DNA of 64,000 bases from JBBDMW01 sp040878005 (GTDB lineage: Bacteria; Chloroflexota; Dehalococcoidia; Lucifugimonadales; Lucifugimonadaceae). A program made the translations under genes and the position numbers. Within the stretch, counting starts at the first letter, position 1, and the number at the start of each line of letters is the position of its first letter. This document shows, piece by piece, positions 37,012 through 46,026 of the stretch. Under the pieces are notes generated by a model. It saw only the letters and a list, made by a program, of their open reading frames with translations, made no database searches and was not told where the DNA came from. The stretch lies in NCBI GenBank assembly GCA_040878005.1, contig JBBDMW010000075.1, positions 1 to 64,000 of the forward strand, in the 5' to 3' direction.

Positions 37012-38375
37012 ACGGGCGCAGGATCGCAGTAGTCGGCGGCGGGCTCGCTGGCCAGGCGGCTGCGGTACGGGTGGCTCGTGATGGCGGCCATCCCGTCCTA
37101 CTGGAGAAACGGCCGTTCCTCGGCGGCCGGGCATTCTCGTTCGTTGACCGGGAAACTGGCGTGGAAGTAGACAACGGACAGCATGTGTTTGTCGGCGCAT
37201 GCGTTCAGTACCAGGAGTTCCTGAAAGAGGTGGGCGCTTGGAGCAATGTTCGCCTTCCCAGGCGGCTGGACGCCCCGGTGCTGCTCAACGGGCGTATCAG
37301 CAGGCTGAAATCGTCCAACCTGCCGGGGCCGCTCGCCAACCTTCCGGCACTATTGCGCTATGGTCACCTGTCCGTTTCCGGCAAGATGAGGCTGCTTTAT
37401 GGCCTGATGCGCATTCGCCTGGCGAAGCGATATCCGGGCGGGCCGCTGGAGAGGGAAACGTTTGACGCGTGGCTTCGGCGACACAGCCAAAATGACGAGA
37501 CCATTGACCGGTTCTGGAACCTTATCGTGCTGCCTTCCCTCAATGACAATGTCCGCGATGTGAGCGCAGACGCAGGTGTGATGCTGTTCCAGGTGGCCCT
37601 TTTAGGCCGCCCCTCCAACGCCGCCATCGGGGTTTCCTCAGTGGGACTTTCGGCCCTGACCGGCGGTCCTGTTCAGGAATACATCGAAGCGCGTGGCGGA
37701 GAAGTAAGAACGGGTTCTGAAGCCAGGTGCATCGAGCTCAAAAATGGAGTGGCTGCGGGTATACGGCTGGCAAGCGGAGAGGTTTTGCATGCAGACTCTG
37801 TGATCATCGCCCTGCCCTCCGCCAACATGCTGGGCATACTGCCTGCGGACCTGGCAAAGTCTGCTTTTTTCTCAGTCGCCAGCAAGGTTGAGACCGCGCC
37901 GATCGTGGGCGTGCACATCTGGTACGACCGGCCAGTGCTGGAACATGATTTCATAGCCGTGCTGGACGGTCCGCTCCAGTGGGTGTTCAACGTAACCAAC
38001 CTTCAACATGCTGATGATGGCGAGGGTCAACACGTTGTAATCTCGCTCAGCGGAGCATGGCAGTGGCGGGACCAGTCGAAGGCGGAGCTTCGGGAGACAT
38101 TCGTTACGGAGATGGCACGCGCCTTCCCTGCTGCGAGGTCAGCGAAGGTGACGCGGTTCCTGGTGATCAAGATGCTGGACGCTACTTTCAGGGTCCGGCC
38201 GGGATCAACCCAACATCGTCTGCCGCAACAAACTCCGGTGAAGAACCTATTCCTGGCCGGTGACTGGACTGACACCGGCTGGCCGTCAACCATGGAGAGC
38301 GCTGTACGGAGCGGCAACATGGCAGCGAAAGCCGCATTGGAAATAATCCCCGACCAAGCTACGGCAGACGCCTGA
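36978..38375 (+). CDS. hpnE: Hydroxysqualene dehydroxylase HpnE
   Basis: A 465-residue FAD-dependent amine-oxidase/desaturase-like enzyme that reduces hydroxysqualene to squalene. The dinucleotide-binding motif AVVGGGLAGQAAAVRVA lies at ~20-36, followed by EKRPFLGGRAFSF and, at the C-terminus, the second FAD motif NLFLAGDWTDTGWPSTMES. It completes the HpnC-HpnD-HpnE set. The start ATG at 36978 lies inside hpnD; its stop overlaps the next gene by one base (TGATG). Confidence 0.93.
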   Translation: MAPKPNPGASLNGRRIAVVGGGLAGQAAAVRVARDGGHPVLLEKRPFLGGRAFSFVDRETGVEVDNGQHVFVGACVQYQEFLKEVGAWSNVRLPRRLDAPVLLNGRISRLKSSNLPGPLANLPALLRYGHLSVSGKMRLLYGLMRIRLAKRYPGGPLERETFDAWLRRHSQNDETIDRFWNLIVLPSLNDNVRDVSADAGVMLFQVALLGRPSNAAIGVSSVGLSALTGGPVQEYIEARGGEVRTGSEARCIELKNGVAAGIRLASGEVLHADSVIIALPSANMLGILPADLAKSAFFSVASKVETAPIVGVHIWYDRPVLEHDFIAVLDGPLQWVFNVTNLQHADDGEGQHVVISLSGAWQWRDQSKAELRETFVTEMARAFPAARSAKVTRFLVIKMLDATFRVRPGSTQHRLPQQTPVKNLFLAGDWTDTGWPSTMESAVRSGNMAAKAALEIIPDQATADA

Positions 38376-39379
38376 TGCGCGTCCTTTTACTCGCCCCTTT
38401 CGCTGAGGAGCCACTTGATGAGCTTCGCCATGAGACTGATGTCGTTCACGAGAGCTGGCTCGATACCGGTATCCTCCAAGACCCGGAGATCCTGGGCGCC
38501 AGGCTTCGCAAAGAGCAGTTCGACGCGGTTGTGGTAGAGGCTGATTTCCTGTTTGCGGAGACCTTTGAGGCCGCGCTTGACCTCAGGTTCGCAGGAATAT
38601 GCAGGACCGGCGTAAACCATGTGGACATTGACGCTGCCACCAACAGTGGCATCGTTGTCGTAAACACGCCTGGACGGAATGCCAACGCCGTTGCCGAACT
38701 GACGCTGGGGCTCATGCTGGCAGTGTCGAGGCGCATTGCTGAGTCAGACCGATATATCCGTGACCGGCGATGGGAGTCACCAGTTGCAGCCTATACCGAA
38801 CTACGGGGCTGTGAGTTGGCCGGGCGCGTGGCGGGCATCGTGGGACTCGGCGCCATCGGCCGCAGGGTGGCAGCAATCTGCAACGCGTTCGGCATGAATG
38901 TCATTGCTTACGATCCATTCGTCCCGGCTGGCGAGGCGGAGAAGGCTGGAGCCACCTGGGCGGAACTGGACTTCCTTCTTGAATCTGCTGATGTCGTCTC
39001 CCTGCATGCCCCTCCGCAGCCAGACGGCACACCACTTATGACGGCGGAGCGTATTGGAAGCTTGAAGCAGGGAGCAGTGCTTGTGAACACTGCAGGGGCG
39101 GAGCTTGTGGACCATGACGCCCTTGTGCAAGCACTTCAGTCAGGCCAAATTTCTGGCGCGGGCCTGGACATATTCCCAACCCACCCCATCGAGCCATCAT
39201 CTCCCCTCCTCTCGCTCAGCAACGTGGTGCTGACACCGCACATCGGCGGGGCGACTGATGGCACTGTGATGCGCCATTCGGCAGCGATGGCAACTGACCT
39301 CATCAGGTTCAAGAACGGCGAGAGGCCAATAAACCTGGTCAATCATGAAGTATGGGAGCGGTTGCGTGGCCGCTCCTGA
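38375..39379 (+). CDS. D-isomer-specific 2-hydroxyacid dehydrogenase
   Basis: A 334-residue NAD-dependent dehydrogenase of the phosphoglycerate dehydrogenase family. The catalytic Arg region is VNTPGRNANAVAELTLGL, the NAD motif is VGLGAIGRRVAAICNAFG, and the Glu/His pair lies in SGAGLDIFPTHPIEP and LTPHIGGAT. Substrate-specific signals are not clear; it lacks the regulatory ACT domain of SerA, so it may act on a sugar-derived 2-hydroxy acid. It joins the end of the hopanoid operon by a one-base overlap and begins a series of sugar-metabolism genes. Confidence 0.88.
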   Translation: MRVLLLAPFAEEPLDELRHETDVVHESWLDTGILQDPEILGARLRKEQFDAVVVEADFLFAETFEAALDLRFAGICRTGVNHVDIDAATNSGIVVVNTPGRNANAVAELTLGLMLAVSRRIAESDRYIRDRRWESPVAAYTELRGCELAGRVAGIVGLGAIGRRVAAICNAFGMNVIAYDPFVPAGEAEKAGATWAELDFLLESADVVSLHAPPQPDGTPLMTAERIGSLKQGAVLVNTAGAELVDHDALVQALQSGQISGAGLDIFPTHPIEPSSPLLSLSNVVLTPHIGGATDGTVMRHSAAMATDLIRFKNGERPINLVNHEVWERLRGRS

Positions 39380-40886
39380 AACCGGGCCGCTGTACCTCGC
39401 CATTGACTTCGGCACCAGTCACATACGGGCCGCTGTGGGGCCGGCCACAGGGACGCCCCTTGCCGTGGCGCGTCGGCCCATACGCTACCGCCGGCCAGAT
39501 GGGACTCCTGACGCAGCGCTTGAGTTTGACCCACAGACTGCATGGCGGATTGTCTGCGAAACCGTCCATGAAGCATTGGCTGCATCAGGAACCGATCCGA
39601 AAACCATCAAGGGCGCAGGCGTTACAAGTCAACGACTGGGGCTGGTGCTGTACGACAAGGACGGCCGCCCGTTGTATGCCGGGCCAAACCGCGACCTTCG
39701 CGCCATATTTGAGGGTGGCGAGATCGACGCCGATTACGGCAACACCGTCTGGCAGATGACCGGGCACGGGCCGGGGTTTCTGCTGTCGTGGGCAAGGTTC
39801 CTGTGGTTCAAGAGAAACGCTCCCGAGATGTACGACAGGATTCGGACTGCCTCGACCCTCGCGGACTGGCTGGCATTCCGTATGACCGGCGTACTGCTCA
39901 TGGAAGCTACGCTGGGCGTGGAGTCAGGCCTGGCGCTGGTGGCAACCGGGCACCCTGCAGGTGGACTGGGCGAGATGCTGGACCTGGATGAGATTGACCT
40001 CGCGCCAACCTGCCCTCCGGGCACAGTGGTGGGTTCCCTGACCAAACAGGCGGCGAAGGAGCTCGGGTTACGCACGGGGACGCCAGTAGTAGCCGCAGGG
40101 CCAGATACGCAGGCAGGGCTGCTGGGTTTGGGAGCGACCGAACCCGACCAGGCTGGGGTCATCGCTGGATGGAGTGCAGCGGTACAAAGGGTCACAAACA
40201 TACCGTTCTTTGATGATACGCACTCCATGTGGACTGGCCGCCACATTGTTCCCGACCGATGGGTGCTGGAGGGGAACGCCGGGGAGATGGGCGGCGCATA
40301 CGAGTGGCTGACCGCCCTCGTTCAGTCGTGGGAAGCGCCTGCAAGGTCCATGGAGCGCCTGGACATGCTGGCTTCCGCGGAGCCCATCGGAGCACGGGGA
40401 ACCTCCGCATACCTGGGACCGACGTTCATAAATATGGCGGACGTTGGGCTGCGCACGGGCGGCCTGGTGTTCCCTTCCCCCCTGGCGTTCGAGCCTCCTA
40501 CTCGCGGGTCGCTGGCGCGCGCGACGTTGGAGAGTTTCGCCTTCGCCATACGGTTCAACCTGGACCGTCTGGCGCTTTTCGGCGGGCCGGTGAAGCAGGT
40601 CGCCGTCGGCGGCGGTATGGTCCGCACACGCACGTTCAATCACGTACTGGCGGCGGTAGTAGGCCACTCCATTACCATCGCATCATCGGGCGAGTCCACA
40701 GCACTTGGCGTTCTTTCAATGGCTGGCGTTGCCACAGACCGAGATACGACCATGGAGCAGGTGACGAGACTCAGGCGGAGCGAACTGGTGAGCGTGGAAC
40801 CCAAATCGTCCGACGCTGCTGAATATCACGACCTCTACCATGCCTGGCGGATGCGGGAGCGCCAGCTGGGTCAGATCGACCTTTGA
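39366..40886 (+). CDS. FGGY-family carbohydrate kinase
   Basis: About 506 residues, with the two actin-like domains of xylulokinase/AI-2 kinase-type enzymes. The N-terminal phosphate loop is LAIDFGTSHIRAAVG; the catalytic Asp lies in AAGPDTQAGLLGLGA, and GGGMVRTRTFNHVLAAVVG near the end is the adenine-side motif. It phosphorylates a sugar or sugar-like alcohol; the substrate is not evident. GTG at 39366 with GGGAG upstream is preferred over the ATG at 39345 and gives a 14-bp overlap with the dehydrogenase gene. Confidence 0.87.
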   Translation: MAAPETGPLYLAIDFGTSHIRAAVGPATGTPLAVARRPIRYRRPDGTPDAALEFDPQTAWRIVCETVHEALAASGTDPKTIKGAGVTSQRLGLVLYDKDGRPLYAGPNRDLRAIFEGGEIDADYGNTVWQMTGHGPGFLLSWARFLWFKRNAPEMYDRIRTASTLADWLAFRMTGVLLMEATLGVESGLALVATGHPAGGLGEMLDLDEIDLAPTCPPGTVVGSLTKQAAKELGLRTGTPVVAAGPDTQAGLLGLGATEPDQAGVIAGWSAAVQRVTNIPFFDDTHSMWTGRHIVPDRWVLEGNAGEMGGAYEWLTALVQSWEAPARSMERLDMLASAEPIGARGTSAYLGPTFINMADVGLRTGGLVFPSPLAFEPPTRGSLARATLESFAFAIRFNLDRLALFGGPVKQVAVGGGMVRTRTFNHVLAAVVGHSITIASSGESTALGVLSMAGVATDRDTTMEQVTRLRRSELVSVEPKSSDAAEYHDLYHAWRMRERQLGQIDL

Positions 40887-40990
40887 TAGCGCTACCAGGA
40901 CGGCCAGCCCATCGTGGTAACTTTCATTCAGTCATCGATGGACACAAGGTCAGCCCTTGCAGGGTAAGCAGAATGATCCGGAGACGTTGA

Positions 40991-41656
40991 TTGTCAGAGA
41001 CGCTGGCCAAGGTGAGGGAAGAGCTTCTTTCAGCGGTACGTGAGTTGAACCGTCTCGGCCTGGTCGCTGGCTCGAGTGGGAATGCCAGCGTCAGGCTGTC
41101 TGAACAGGAAGGTACTGAGAGGTACCTGATCACTCCGTCCAGTGTGCCCTACAGCAGTATGACCAGTGACGACCTCGTGGTGGTGGACGGTGACCTGGAG
41201 CCGGTGAATGACGACGGTATACCGTCTATAGAGTCGTTTCTACACTTGGCCGTTTATCGTGCCCGCGAAGATGTGGGTGCGGTAGTCCACACTCATTCCC
41301 TTTACGCCAGCGTGGCGGCTGTGGCTGGCAGACCGATTCCGCCTGTGGTTGACGAGATGGTGGTTTACATCGGTGGCCAGGTAGAAGTGGCTGAGTATGG
41401 CTTCCCCGGCACGGAGGATCTCGCATCGGCTGCGGTAGCCGCACTTGGCGATAGGCGCGCTGTGCTGCTTCGCAACCACGGGGTATGTGCGGCTGGCGCC
41501 ACACTTGAGGAAGCGCTGAGGGTGGCAGTGCTGGTTGAACGCGTCGCCCAGATTTACGTGCAGGCCGAGATGATGGGTGGGGCACGTATCCTGCCTGATG
41601 AGGCCATAGAAGCGGAACGTTCCGTGTACCTTATGCGCTCGGGCCTCGCTGAATAA
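40991..41656 (+). CDS. Class II aldolase/adducin-family protein
   Basis: A 221-residue metal-dependent aldolase/epimerase-fold protein. SSGNASVRLSEQEG is the phosphate-binding pattern, the zinc histidines are in AVVHTHSLYASVAAV and LRNHGVCAAGATLEEAL, and the acidic residue region is FPGTEDLASAAV. Relatives include L-fuculose-phosphate aldolase and ribulose-phosphate epimerase, so it would suit cleavage of a sugar phosphate produced by the kinase upstream. The start is TTG at 40991 after GGAG. Confidence 0.88.
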   Translation: MSETLAKVREELLSAVRELNRLGLVAGSSGNASVRLSEQEGTERYLITPSSVPYSSMTSDDLVVVDGDLEPVNDDGIPSIESFLHLAVYRAREDVGAVVHTHSLYASVAAVAGRPIPPVVDEMVVYIGGQVEVAEYGFPGTEDLASAAVAALGDRRAVLLRNHGVCAAGATLEEALRVAVLVERVAQIYVQAEMMGGARILPDEAIEAERSVYLMRSGLAE

Positions 41657-41705
41657 GCGCAAGGATGTACAGCAGGCAGCAGCCACACACGCAAAGGAGA
41701 AGAGG

Positions 41706-42074
41706 ATGCCAGCGGTCCCCGCATTCATACTTCGTCGCCTCTACGTCAAGGGCAGCCTTGAGAATGTCGAAGGCGGATGGCAGTTCACATTGAAGAACTC
41801 GCTTGGCTCTGGCTATGCCAAGGAGATGCTGCCTGTAACCGTGGATGGCAACGATGTGCCGCTTCCGAATACCACGTTCAGGTTGGACGGCACGGAGATG
41901 TCATTTGACCGTGTCAACGATCAGAACACGTTTGGCCTGCCGATGAACAGATCAATCGTGATATCCGCGGCAGGTGACAGGCTGACTCCCGGACCACACA
42001 AAATCGGCATGCACTTTGTGGTCCCCGGCTTCGGGGAAATAGGCTTCGATTTTACTGATGAGGTGGCAGATTGA
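41706..42074 (+). CDS. Small conserved protein, possibly C-glycoside deglycosidase beta-like
   Basis: A 122-residue beta-rich soluble protein: PAFILRRLYVKGSLENVEGG, WQFTLKNSLGSGYAKEMLP and a closing VVPGFGEIGFDFTDEVAD. It resembles small proteins I associate with the DUF6379/C-glycoside deglycosidase beta-subunit group, which act with a TIM-barrel alpha subunit; no such alpha subunit is encoded nearby. This resemblance is from memory and weak. The gene has an AAAGGAGAAGAGG leader, overlaps the next gene by four bases, and clearly belongs to the sugar module. Confidence 0.6.
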   Translation: MPAVPAFILRRLYVKGSLENVEGGWQFTLKNSLGSGYAKEMLPVTVDGNDVPLPNTTFRLDGTEMSFDRVNDQNTFGLPMNRSIVISAAGDRLTPGPHKIGMHFVVPGFGEIGFDFTDEVAD

Positions 42075-43042
42075 CAGAAACGCCGAAACGGGTGCTGGTC
42101 ACGGGTTCCGCCGGGCTGCTGGGCGAGGCGACGATAAGCCAGTTGACGTCAAAGCCCGGTCTAGATGTCGCTGCCGGGGTAGATATCCGTCCAACTGATG
42201 GACCTCCCGGCGAGACCCGCCGCTTCGTGTCGGTTATCAGGGACGTAAGGGAGCCGCTAGATGATCTGATCGCAGGCTTCGAGCCAGAGGCGGTGGTTCA
42301 CCTGGCCTTCCTGCTCCGCACTCATCGGGACGGCAATTTTGCGCACGAAGTCAATGTGGATGCCACGGAACGCCTGCTACAGGCATGTGCGGCTGGCGGC
42401 GTGAAGCATGTGGTCTATCTGAGCAGCACAACCGTGTACGGCGCGCACTCCGGCTATACGAAGCCATACAGCGAGGATGACCCGCCCAACCCGGTGAAGG
42501 GATTCCAGTACTCCGAGCACAAGACAGAGGCCGAGCATCTATTGCTCAGATTCGCCACGGAGTACCCGGACAGAGCGGTGACGATCATGCGCGGCTGCGT
42601 TGTCATGGCGCCCGGCGCTGACAATTTCATCTCAACAGCACTGGGCACGAGGGTGCTTCCAACGCCAGCCGGGTCCGATCCCGAGATGCAGTTCCTTCAC
42701 GTAGACGATTACACATCTGCCCTGGACGCGGTGTTATCGAGACGGGCACCCGGCATATACAACATCGCCGGAGACGACACCATGACGTGGCGACAAGTGG
42801 CTGAGGCGGCGGGAGCACGACTGGTCTCAGCCCCTGGAACAATGCTCTCAGCGGCGACAGGCATTTCCTGGAAGCTTCACCTGCAGGATAGCTCTCCCGG
42901 TCCCGGCCTCAACCTGATCCGTTACCCATGGATTGCCTCGACCGAAAAGATCAAGCGTGAACTGGGGTGGTCCCCCACGTACACGTCCAGGGAAGCCCTC
43001 TCATCATGGTTGGACGGCAGGAGCAAGACGACCGGCCAATGA
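42071..43042 (+). CDS. NAD-dependent epimerase/dehydratase family protein
   Basis: A 323-residue extended SDR. The NAD motif is LVTGSAGLLGEATISQL, the active-site serine region is YLSSTTVYGAHSGYT, and the Tyr-Lys pair is in FQYSEHKTEAEHLLL. The C-terminal region DYTSALDAVLSRRAPGIYNI is family-typical. The start is TTG at 42071, four bases into the preceding gene, and the stop overlaps the next gene by four (ATGA). Substrate unknown; the setting suggests a sugar acid or nucleotide sugar. Confidence 0.83.
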   Translation: MTETPKRVLVTGSAGLLGEATISQLTSKPGLDVAAGVDIRPTDGPPGETRRFVSVIRDVREPLDDLIAGFEPEAVVHLAFLLRTHRDGNFAHEVNVDATERLLQACAAGGVKHVVYLSSTTVYGAHSGYTKPYSEDDPPNPVKGFQYSEHKTEAEHLLLRFATEYPDRAVTIMRGCVVMAPGADNFISTALGTRVLPTPAGSDPEMQFLHVDDYTSALDAVLSRRAPGIYNIAGDDTMTWRQVAEAAGARLVSAPGTMLSAATGISWKLHLQDSSPGPGLNLIRYPWIASTEKIKRELGWSPTYTSREALSSWLDGRSKTTGQ

Positions 43043-43921
43043 CCACGCCCGTCCTGATAGACGCGGATCCTGGCGTGGACGATTTTCTGGCCATACTGCT
43101 GGCGATACGTTCGCCAGAGATAACCGTTGAGGCAGTAACAACAGTCGGCGGCATGCCCGCTCAGGCTCGCAACCAGGAACGCTTTACGGGCTCTTGAGTA
43201 TTCGGGACAGGCCGGTGTTCCAGTGTTTCCTGGTGCAGCCCGCCCCACCAGGGGGCACTTCAAGTACGCACCTGGGTTCCATGGCCTCTCAGGCTTGACA
43301 GGGCGTATGGGGTTGCCTACTTCAAAGCCTGCGGATGGCGGTGCGCATGAGGCACTGGTGCAAAGACTGCGCAGTGACGCGTCTCCCATGCCCATAGTAA
43401 TAGCGTTGGGACCTCTCACGAATATCGCGAGGCTGGTGCAGGCAGAGCCAGAGATCGCCAGGCGCATACCGTTGCTGGTGGTCATGGGCGGAGCGGTGGA
43501 CTGCCCCGGCAACGTCACCCCGTGGGCAGAGTTCAACGTTTGGAACGATCCTGAGGCAGCGAATACGGTCCTGGCATCAGGCCTGAACATTCGTCTCATC
43601 GGCCTGGATGTGTGCAACCGGGTCCGGTTGCGGCCAGAAGATGTCGTCCACGCTGACAAGCAGGTGCGACGCATGATGCAGGCGTGGTTCGCCCGCAGAG
43701 ATACCGGTGATGAATTTGCCATGTGCGATCCACTGGCGGTATCAGCGGCTATAGACACCAGCCTGTTCAAGTTTGAACGCACGCCGGTTCAAGTGGTGAC
43801 AGAAGGCGAACAACGCGGACGAACCATCAGGGCCAGTCAAACTTCGTCCATTGACGTAGCTGTGGAAGTTGACGTAGAACGTGCAACTGCCCTGTTCAGG
43901 CAGCGGCTATCTCTTTACTGA
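43039..43921 (+). pseudogene. Inosine/uridine-type nucleoside hydrolase, frameshifted
   Basis: The start reads MTTPVLIDADPGVDDFLAIL, with the calcium-binding DADPGVDD signature of ribonucleoside hydrolases, but the frame stops at 43195. From about 43170 the next frame continues the family sequence (TRNALRALEYSGQAGVPVFP, then HGLSGLTGR and AEFNVWNDPEAANTVL) to 43921. A one-base insertion, or a two-base deletion, between about 43150 and 43172 explains this. If repaired, the protein is ~294 residues, close to normal. It could be a sequencing or assembly error. It ends the sugar module and would release ribose from a nucleoside. Confidence 0.85.
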
Positions 43922-44635
43922 GCCGAACTGCGGCTGTCGGCGTGTACCGGGAGCGTTGGCCGCCTGCTCGGTCCTTCGAAGGTCAGACGTATCAGACACT
44001 GACACTGGCACCTCTTCGTCCCTCACCTCAAAGACGCTGCGCCTGACCAGGTATGCTGACCATCCGGCAATGGCCATTAGTTTGGCCCCATCCTCCAAGA
44101 TGATCTCGCCCCAGACTGGAGTGACGTTTTCATGCACCAGGTCCAGGACATTGGAGAAGGCAGCGAACCCCACGGCGATCAACAGAAGCAGCCGGTCACG
44201 TCGTAACAACTCGTGCCGGAACAGCGCGGCAAAGACTGCAAAAGCAGCTACGTACGCCAGGATTATCACCGTTGGTTCGGTGGAAAGGAGAGCCGGGAAT
44301 GCGAGCTCGTGCAGGGCGAAAAGATCGTCCATCGCCAGAAACAATGTGAACAGGCCGGCAGCGATAAGAAAGCTGACCGCTCTACGGCGGCCCCCGGTCA
44401 TGATGAGAAATCCCGAGTAGAGCGCCACCGTTGCCGCAGCAACAGTGATCATAATGCCCAGGTAGGAAAGCGCCCCGGTGTAAAACGGAGCGTCAAACAG
44501 GGTGACGGGGTCCTTGGAAAGCGTGCCAAACAGGATTCCTGCGCCTGCATGCAGCAGGACAGCGGCAATGACCACCAGCGCGGCAGGGACGTATACCAGG
44601 GCAGCCAGACGCAACTGGCCAGACGTTATCTTCAT
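43907..44635 (-). CDS. Six-helix integral membrane protein, unknown function
   Basis: A 242-residue membrane protein with about six hydrophobic segments. Polar motifs at membrane edges stand out: FLAMDDLFALHELAF, NVLDLVHENVTPVWGE and EDGAKLMAIAGW, which hint at metal or head-group binding. I do not recognise the family. A charged C-terminal tail of ~45 residues follows the last helix. ATG at 44635 has GGAAGG nine bases upstream. It is convergent with and overlaps the nucleoside hydrolase by 15 bp. Confidence 0.65.
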   Translation of the reverse strand: MKITSGQLRLAALVYVPAALVVIAAVLLHAGAGILFGTLSKDPVTLFDAPFYTGALSYLGIMITVAAATVALYSGFLIMTGGRRRAVSFLIAAGLFTLFLAMDDLFALHELAFPALLSTEPTVIILAYVAAFAVFAALFRHELLRRDRLLLLIAVGFAAFSNVLDLVHENVTPVWGEIILEDGAKLMAIAGWSAYLVRRSVFEVRDEEVPVSVSDTSDLRRTEQAANAPGTRRQPQFGSVKR

Positions 44636-44885
44636 CCCACAAAACCTTCCGCCGCACAACTTCCGACCAACGACATTAACAGCCTGTTAAAGCGTTAGCC
44701 CTCAGAATAAGCGCAGATGGCCTGCTGGCACACATCCAACGGCGCATGAGTGGTATATCGCGGGCTACGAAATGGCCGCGGCACGTATACAATCTCAGGT
44801 AGAGACCAATTACGAACGCAGCACCTGCAGCGCTGGGGGTCCGGCACGGTAAGCCAGTCCGCGCCAGGCACACGTTAGAGGCCCA

Positions 44886-45971
44886 ATGACCAACACCTCA
44901 TTCGACCCCATAGACCGCCAGATCATGAACGTCCTGCAATCAGACTTTCCGCTGGTTGAGGCGCCGTATCGCCAAATTGCTGAACAGGTTGGCATTAGCG
45001 AAGAAGACTTGATGGACCGTGTCCGGGCTCTCAAGAAAAAGAACGTGGTGAGGCAGGTCGGTGCCATTTTCGACACGCGTCGGCTCGGCTATAAGTCCAC
45101 CCTGGTGGCCATGAAGTTCGCGCCTGACCAGTTGGACTTCGGGGCGCATCTGCTAAACCGGCACCCCGGGATAAGCCACAATTACGCTCGCGATGGTCAC
45201 TTCAACCTGTGGTTCACGCTGGCAGTACCGCCGGGGCGCAGGGTTGAGGATGAGGTGGAGATGCTGGCCAGGGCCGCCGGCGCAGAGGAAACACGCCTGC
45301 TGCCCACCATCCGGTTCTTCAAGATCGGCGTGAACTTCGACATGGTCAAACAGGTTTCAAACGCCCAGAAGTACTTCGTCCCGGACGGTCCTGGTGAGCA
45401 GGACAGCAAAAGAAATGGCGCAAACGCCTCCACTGAGCCGGGGGAAGGCTGGAATGTGGCGCAGGAACTTTCTGAACGCGATATCGCCTTCATCATGGAG
45501 ATGCAGGAAGACCTTCCGGTCGTATCCCGGCCATTTGACGGCATGGCCGAGCGGCTGGGCATGACCGTGCAAGATCTTTTCAGCTATGCCGACCAGATGG
45601 TTGAGCGACGTCTCATGCGCCGCTATAGCGCTGTGCTCTACCACCGCAGGGCCGGGTTCTCCGCAAACGCCATGATCGTGTGGCGGGTGCCGGAAGAGCG
45701 GGCACAGGAAGTGGGCGAGATCATGGCTCAGTCGCCGGCGGTCACCCACTGTTACCAACGCCCCACATACCCGGACTGGAAGTACACGCACTTCACCATG
45801 ATCCATGCCACCAGCCGGACCAAATGTGAAGAAGTGGCCGATGAAATCCAGAAGGCCACCGGCATTGATGACCGGCTGCTTCTGTACAGCACCCGGGAGT
45901 ACAAGAAGACCCGGGTCCGCTACTTTGTTGAAGATGAGTTCAAGATTGACGCGGCAGTGACCACACGCTGA
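44886..45971 (+). CDS. ahbAB: Siroheme decarboxylase, AhbA-AhbB fusion
   Basis: A 361-residue protein with two Lrp/AsnC-like halves joined by a Gly/Asn-rich linker (~166-195). Each half has a winged helix followed by a ferredoxin-like domain. The first half contains HPGISHNYARDGHFNLWFT (His98, Tyr100); the second contains AVTHCYQRPTYPDWKYTHF (His288, Tyr290), the patterns of AhbA and AhbB. These subunits remove two acetate carboxylates from siroheme to give 12,18-didecarboxysiroheme, a haem or haem d1 precursor. The enzymes are usually two separate chains. It heads the tetrapyrrole operon. Confidence 0.88.
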   Translation: MTNTSFDPIDRQIMNVLQSDFPLVEAPYRQIAEQVGISEEDLMDRVRALKKKNVVRQVGAIFDTRRLGYKSTLVAMKFAPDQLDFGAHLLNRHPGISHNYARDGHFNLWFTLAVPPGRRVEDEVEMLARAAGAEETRLLPTIRFFKIGVNFDMVKQVSNAQKYFVPDGPGEQDSKRNGANASTEPGEGWNVAQELSERDIAFIMEMQEDLPVVSRPFDGMAERLGMTVQDLFSYADQMVERRLMRRYSAVLYHRRAGFSANAMIVWRVPEERAQEVGEIMAQSPAVTHCYQRPTYPDWKYTHFTMIHATSRTKCEEVADEIQKATGIDDRLLLYSTREYKKTRVRYFVEDEFKIDAAVTTR

Positions 45972-46026
45972 TCTCCCGCGCATTCACTTTTTTATCAGCC
46001 AGCCGAGCATCCACGGAGCCTTTGTA

